Shown here: positions 21,251 to 22,305 of the stretch, one piece after another
Numbering within the stretch: the stretch's first letter is position 1
How the letters are laid out: every line of letters begins with the position of its first letter
Virus record (IMG/VR): IMGVR_UViG_3300030451_003766
Location: 1 to 22,305 of that record
Strand: one strand, 5' to 3'
DNA: 22,305 nt
From: a virus
The notes under the pieces: generated by a model
What the model was told of the DNA's origin: nothing
The model's database searches: none
Seen by the model: the letters and a program-made list of their open reading frames with translations, nothing else
Position numbers and translations under genes: made by a program

Positions 21251-21933
21251 TATTTTCCTCCTCTTATAAAACCTAGAAGAACTTTCCACAATGACTTAGT
21301 GGCATTACCTTCTACTTCATCAAACAAATACATGTTCAATCTAAATGCATAGTTTGCTTCAGTAATTAAAGCATCCTTCTGTGGTGTTTTTAATGGTAAT
21401 GTATCTAATACTTTTCTATACTGTGTCTTCCATTCTTTAGCATCTTTAATGCGAGGGAAGTCATAGAAATTTAAACCTTCACCTTTAGGTGGTTGCAGTG
21501 CTTTCTCTGCTATACCTCTAAGGATCTGACCACCAGATAAATCACCAATGTATCTAGTATAATGATGTGCAATTAAAAGGTAGGGATCTTTCTCTGCTAT
21601 TTCATTAATTCTATTACAGTATGCAGTACATGCTTCAGAAGGTTCTAATTTATCCCTCCATATAGGACCAAAATAATATCTAAGATCTCGTTCCAATGTT
21701 GCTGTACGATTTAAGTCTGCTGACCATGATTGTAATACTTCAGCTAAAGGATCTTTAGTCTCATCAATCCTCTGTTCCATAGTGTCATAAACATAATAGA
21801 AATTAGCAATTAGTCTACTATATTTCTCAGGATCTACAACACCTCTAAGAAAACCAGCAACAAACTTAGTGTTCTCTGCTGCTGAATGTGACTTCTTAGT
21901 TCCTTCTTTAATTTGTTTTGAAAAAGTTACCAT
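21250..21933 (-). CDS. ho1: Heme oxygenase
   Basis: This 227-residue protein is close to the normal length of cyanobacterial HO1 (about 240). It has the heme proximal ligand H16 in KKSHSAAENT, the distal helix GDLSGGQIL (residues 130-138) and the NFYYVYDTMEQ helix. It opens heme to biliverdin IXalpha with ferredoxin as donor, the first step to phycobilins. Phage copies are thought to keep bilin production going in infection. A bilin reductase (PcyA/PebS) is not in this window, but the CpeT lyase is. It overlaps thyX by seven bases and the MPTY gene by one. Confidence 0.96.
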   Translation of the reverse strand: MVTFSKQIKEGTKKSHSAAENTKFVAGFLRGVVDPEKYSRLIANFYYVYDTMEQRIDETKDPLAEVLQSWSADLNRTATLERDLRYYFGPIWRDKLEPSEACTAYCNRINEIAEKDPYLLIAHHYTRYIGDLSGGQILRGIAEKALQPPKGEGLNFYDFPRIKDAKEWKTQYRKVLDTLPLKTPQKDALITEANYAFRLNMYLFDEVEGNATKSLWKVLLGFIRGGK

Positions 21934-22305
21934 GATAATGCCTCTGATACTATAGGAAATTCTTTTTTAAAAATAGTTCTACAATTTTCTACGATATCCA
22001 TGTGTTCTTTCTGAGTACCATGTGCAGAACGTAAATCTATGTAGTGTATCCATGAACGAACACTACCAGTCATATAAATTCTGGTTGGTGCTGCTAATGG
22101 GAGAACAAATCTCGCACACTCCTTCGCAATACCTGAAGCGAGGAGTTCGTTGTATAGATCCATCGCTTCAACAAAATGTTCAGCAATCTTGTATTGGAGA
22201 TCTGCCTTTTTGTTTTTCGGTACGTCATCTGTACTGTTCTGTCTATTCTTGGTGTCTTGATGCCTAAGATCAAACATAGGAATCTCATCTGCTAACAGAT
22301 TAGTG
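21927..22305 (-). CDS. thyX: Flavin-dependent thymidylate synthase ThyX, C-terminal part (truncated by window edge)
   Basis: The frame stays open to the right edge, so only the last 125 codons are present. Visible ThyX motifs: LRHQDTKNRQNSTDD, CARFVLPLAAPTRIYMTGSVRSWIHYIDLR (flavin/dUMP contacts) and AHGTQKEHMDI. ThyX makes dTMP from dUMP using methylene-tetrahydrofolate and FAD. The canonical RHR motif would lie upstream, outside the window. Its stop overlaps the heme oxygenase start, so thyX is upstream in the same operon. Confidence 0.93.
   Translation of the reverse strand, partial: TNLLADEIPMFDLRHQDTKNRQNSTDDVPKNKKADLQYKIAEHFVEAMDLYNELLASGIAKECARFVLPLAAPTRIYMTGSVRSWIHYIDLRSAHGTQKEHMDIVENCRTIFKKEFPIVSEALSW

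Noticed and set aside
1-22305. CRISPR array, insertion sequence or integrase/attachment site
   Set aside because: No regular spaced repeats, transposase, integrase or matching direct repeats were seen on either strand.

Overview
The window is a 22.3 kb piece of a T4-like cyanophage (marine cyanomyovirus infecting Synechococcus or Prochlorococcus). T4-type virion and replication genes (gp26, a gp27-like hub, gp5, gp48, gp53, gp54-like, gp4, gp32, gp33) sit beside cyanobacterium-derived auxiliary genes: a CpeT-type bilin lyase, heme oxygenase, a CP12 Calvin-cycle inhibitor, PhoH and ThyX. The DNA is AT-rich, most genes abut or overlap (TAATG, ATGA), and several operons start at T4-type late promoters (TATAAATA). 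Almost everything is on the minus strand, apart from one plus-strand virion block.

Layout, left to right. (1) 1-68: first codons of a large cyanophage virion protein with its late promoter. (2) 125-1573: an HNH nuclease gene coupled to a ParB-like gene. (3) 1574-2139: four minus-strand tRNAs (Thr, Leu, Arg, Met), followed on their 3' side by about 195 nt of gene-free DNA that folds into many helices and may be a structured RNA. (4) 2144-4007: cpeT, small unknown proteins and a glutaredoxin, running without a gap into the tRNAs. (5) 4038-4550: a stand-alone exported beta-barrel-like protein with its own leader hairpins and a strong terminator. (6) 4608-14041: the tail hub operon. Read in transcription order it is a gp54-like tube protein, gp26, a -1 frameshift extension in the T4 gp51 position, a 738-residue tape-measure-like protein with a lambda R-type muralytic domain, a gp27-like hub, CP12, a gp5-type hub with no lysozyme, and a separate beta-helical spike. 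(7) 14073-17196, plus strand: gp4, an unknown virion protein, gp48, gp53 and a membrane protein, closed by a bidirectional terminator. (8) 17207-22305, minus strand: thyX, ho1, a small MPTY protein, phoH, a PD-(D/E)XK nuclease, gp33 and a DUF1825 protein in one overlapping chain. Then gp32 follows with its own late promoter and a pseudoknot leader, and two membrane proteins.

The genes combine baseplate and tail-tube assembly, late transcription (gp33) and DNA replication/recombination (gp32, the nuclease, ThyX, PhoH) with control of host photosynthetic metabolism (heme oxygenase, CpeT, CP12). The most notable signals are a U UUU UUC frameshift site at the end of gp26, an H-type pseudoknot upstream of gp32 placed like the T4 gene 32 autoregulatory element, and the structured region next to the tRNAs. 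All protein assignments are from recognition of sequence motifs and gene order; no search was run.
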